Program-made: the position numbers and the translations under genes | Shown here: positions 61,552 through 64,000 of the stretch, piece by piece | Position numbering within the stretch: the first letter of the stretch is position 1 | Layout: each line of letters starts with the position of its first letter | Notes under the pieces: model-generated | The model's input: only the letters and a program-made list of their open reading frames with translations | Told to the model about the DNA's origin: nothing | Database searches by the model: none | Assembly: GCA_949316235.1 (NCBI GenBank) | Contig: OX438748.1 | Span: 513,501 to 577,500 of the forward strand | DNA: 64,000 nt | Reading direction: 5' to 3' | Origin: Oegoconia quadripuncta | Lineage: Eukaryota > Arthropoda > Insecta > Lepidoptera > Autostichidae

Positions 61552-64000
61552 AGGAGATGGCCGTAGTGAAATGCGTAACTTAATACTTTAAAATAGTTTT
61601 TAATGTTGAAATGCAAATCAGAATAATAAATTATAATATTTTTTTAAATATTTCATCGCAACTAAATGTAATCTTCTCACATTTTAGAACATAATAACAT
61701 CATAGAATATTGCACTTCAACCAGAGCCAACAATGGAACTAAGTCGGAGACTAACTACAGTACCAGCCTTGTTGCGAACCCAGATCCCAACTATGCCGAG
61801 TATATTAAGTGCACTAAACCCGCACATAAATTACATATATATGCATAATATTGCATACTTAACTACTTAAGTCTCTGGGGTGCGCGAAATAACCTAAATA
61901 CCCATCAGCTAGTTTGTAATTACGATGAGCGAAGGAACTTTGGAAACTATTCTGAAGTTCCACATAGTTACTAATACACTTTCTATCTAAGTTTTGCTTT
62001 CTATGTTTAAATATACAAATAGGCTACGGAATGAAATCGGTTAGCCTTTGCTCTCAGTAGTTCGACAAAATTATGAAAATCATTAGTCGCCGTAAGCGAT
62101 AGAATGGCGATTGTAAGAGCAGGTATTGAGTTCCCTGTCCTACAGAATGTTAATGTTCCTCGTGGTCGCGACGCGTACCAATGCCACGAGTGTCCTTGGC
62201 GGATAGATCGGGAAGAATTTATTGTTGTTTATGATGTTTCCTAGATTGTTAAATATTTACTAAAAATGTATGTTAATAGTGTTAAATTAAATCCAAAATA
62301 TTGATTATGTAGCTGTTTATGGTTTGAGAGCTATGTAGCAACTGTTTTTCTGGGTCGCGCGACTTGGCTTCGCCGCGACGGCCTGCGCTGCTGATTCTTT
62401 GGTCTTTGTTTTTTTGTATAATTTGGGATACATGCGCAGGCCGTCTCGGTCGAAGTACACATTCTGTACATGCTTGTACAGCGATAATTTAGCGATATGG
62501 ACACTCGCGTGACTGTCATGGTAGCTAACTTCTTATTCTGCTTACTGTTACTCAACTCTCGAGTTACGAAGGGTTACCCTGCGGAAGGGTGGGGGGTGGA
62601 GGGGTATCTAAGCAGGAGGAGCATCTGCCCGCTTTTATCATGGGTGTCTATTATGTTATTACAAGCTGTTCCGTACTTTAGTTCATTAATTTGTAATTGT
62701 TAGCACTAACTACCTATATCCGCTTTTCTTAGTTTAAAAACCCTGTAACAAAAACGCATTGTATCGAGCACAATATCCGTGTTAAAAAACAGCAGCGACG
62801 GTGCTGCCATCAACTACTGTTCCAACTACTTCCGCGCACTCGTTGTATCTGCGCCCCAAATAAATTACAAAAATTCTAATTTAGGTATAAATCCAATTAC
62901 CATTAATTAAATTACCAGCACCCTGTGTAGTCCATCATCAGGGGTACCCTAAGAAGACGAGGACCTGTCGATCTGGGGAGTGACGATACAAGGCGATAGT
63001 CATCTGCGTTAAATTTCCTATACACAAGCTTTTATTGTTTATTAGTTTGCAATGTTCGTATGTAAGTTGTCCGTTTCAAAATTTGCAAAGAATTTTTCAA
63101 CCACTTTTTGGTATCTGATTGAGCTGAAATTAAGATACGTCCGGGCAAAGAATGGACACACACCGCCGTGAAACACATAATACCCTTAGTTTTTCGTTGG
63201 GGCTTAAAAAATTGTTGATGCACGCGATCGTGGGGGTCGTAGTAGTCGTCATCGCAGTTTCTACTTCGTCCACTTCATCCTACAGTTGTTAGTAATTTAC
63301 CAATTACCAATTCACACCAAACTAAATCATAAAAACAACCAACGATTCTTGTACAGTCAAATAAAATACATTTTGTTCTTTCAGTTTTGTTTTGATCAGA
63401 ACACACCCCGTTACTTGTCTTTCCTTCCTTGATTACACAGAAAGTCTTAACTATCCAATGTACCACCCAAAAGCGGTCGCCAGGCTGTCGTAAATTACGT
63501 CACGTAGCACACCACTTAACTCGCAGCTAACTTTAATGCGCGAACTCCGCGATCCCACGGAATCGAGTTATTCACCAAATTACCGAACATCCAGCCCCTC
63601 TCATCCCGCACCTCACATCTTACACTATAATGTACGGCAGATAATTTACAAAGCCAACTTAGGAAATACACTTACTCGAGTATAGCGTTATGAGTTATCT
63701 TGTAACCTAATAGAGATTAAGCTATTCAAATTAGGGCCATATACAGTGTTATTATCCTAATAGTAGTGCTAAGAATTGCTTACGTCATCTTTTCTGGCAA
63801 CAACAACTAAGGACAAAATTGATTTGTATTAATGTATTGACACGAAGCCTTGATGGGCAGATGGGATGGGATAATGTTCGTTTGATTCCTCTAGGCAAGT
63901 CCCAACACCTCATCACAGTAAACTTGACACTGTTATAAAAGGAAACTATTTTCCAGGAGATAAGGTAGGTATATGTGTATTACAATATTTAATAGTTTAC
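61552..64000. other. Longest repeat-free stretch
   Basis: No copy of any SINE, LINE tail or Helitron of the window is seen in these 2.4 kb. The GC-rich patch 62340-62480 and the candidate exon at 62497 lie here. Frames at 63032-63466 have no domain. Confidence 0.45.
62497..62593 (+). CDS. Candidate first exon of a secreted protein (weak)
   Basis: ATG at 62497 starts MDTRVTVMVANFLFCLLLLN, followed by SRVTKGYPAEG. A charged start, a 15-residue hydrophobic core and a polar end have the shape of a signal peptide. After GYPAEG the frame becomes G/V/E-rich and ends at 62701. A GT at 62591-62593 (AAGG|GTGGGG) could be a donor but is weak. No family is recognised, and chance hydrophobic frames are common, so this is only a pointer. 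Confidence 0.2.

Noticed and set aside
1..64000. CRISPR arrays, operons, ribosome binding sites, phage or bacterial genes
   Set aside because: No direct-repeat/spacer arrays and no bacterial-type gene spacing. The repeats and elements are those of an insect nuclear genome.

Overview
The window looks like insect DNA, most probably Lepidoptera. This rests on the combination of several high-copy tRNA-derived SINE families, RTE-, CR1- and jockey-like LINE tails, short non-autonomous Helitrons ending in CTAG, a TTAA-flanked piggyBac-like element, Tc1/mariner debris and an A+T-rich background. The species cannot be told from the sequence. No complete host gene is visible. The only two long open structures belong to retrotransposons. 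Almost every shorter open frame is a shadow of a repeat, so the window is best read as an intergenic region or a large intron packed with mobile DNA.

Layout. 1-15.2 kb: alternating SINE copies (families called A, B, C and D here), LINE 3' ends, a rearranged Helitron (11.3-11.9 kb) and a striking SINE-A foldback (14.26-14.57 kb). 15.4-16.1 kb: a piggyBac-like MITE with TTAA on both sides. 16.5-20 kb: nested LINE tails, a Tc1 remnant and a mariner remnant. 20-33 kb: LINE tails, SINEs, Helitron pieces and several perfect or near-perfect palindromes. 33.2-33.8 kb: a degenerate 20-bp minisatellite. 36.3-41.1 kb: a nearly full-length CR1-like LINE on the minus strand with both ORFs open. 44.06-48.52 kb: an intact Ty1/copia element on the plus strand with two identical 144-bp LTRs and a 5-bp target duplication. 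48.7-61.6 kb: dense SINE-B copies, nested Helitrons (52.0-53.6 kb), RTE fragments and a long (GT)n tract. 61.6-64 kb: no recognisable repeat, and a weak candidate signal-peptide exon.

How the parts work together. The autonomous LINE and copia elements encode everything needed for their own copying. The SINEs carry RNA polymerase III box A/B promoters and presumably borrow LINE machinery. Helitrons, the piggyBac-like MITE and the Tc1/mariner pieces are non-autonomous or dead. The nesting gives a relative history: copia is the youngest (identical LTRs), the intact LINE is young, while Tc1, mariner and most LINE tails are old.

Most notable: SINE-B (about 25 copies) carries a conserved nested inverted repeat of about 93 nt in its body; SINE-A forms head-to-head foldbacks at several places; the intact LINE has no in-frame AUG ahead of its endonuclease; its ORF1 has an SGNH-like domain lacking the usual serine; and the copia primer site fits an isoleucine tRNA anticodon arm. 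I see no convincing undescribed multi-gene system.
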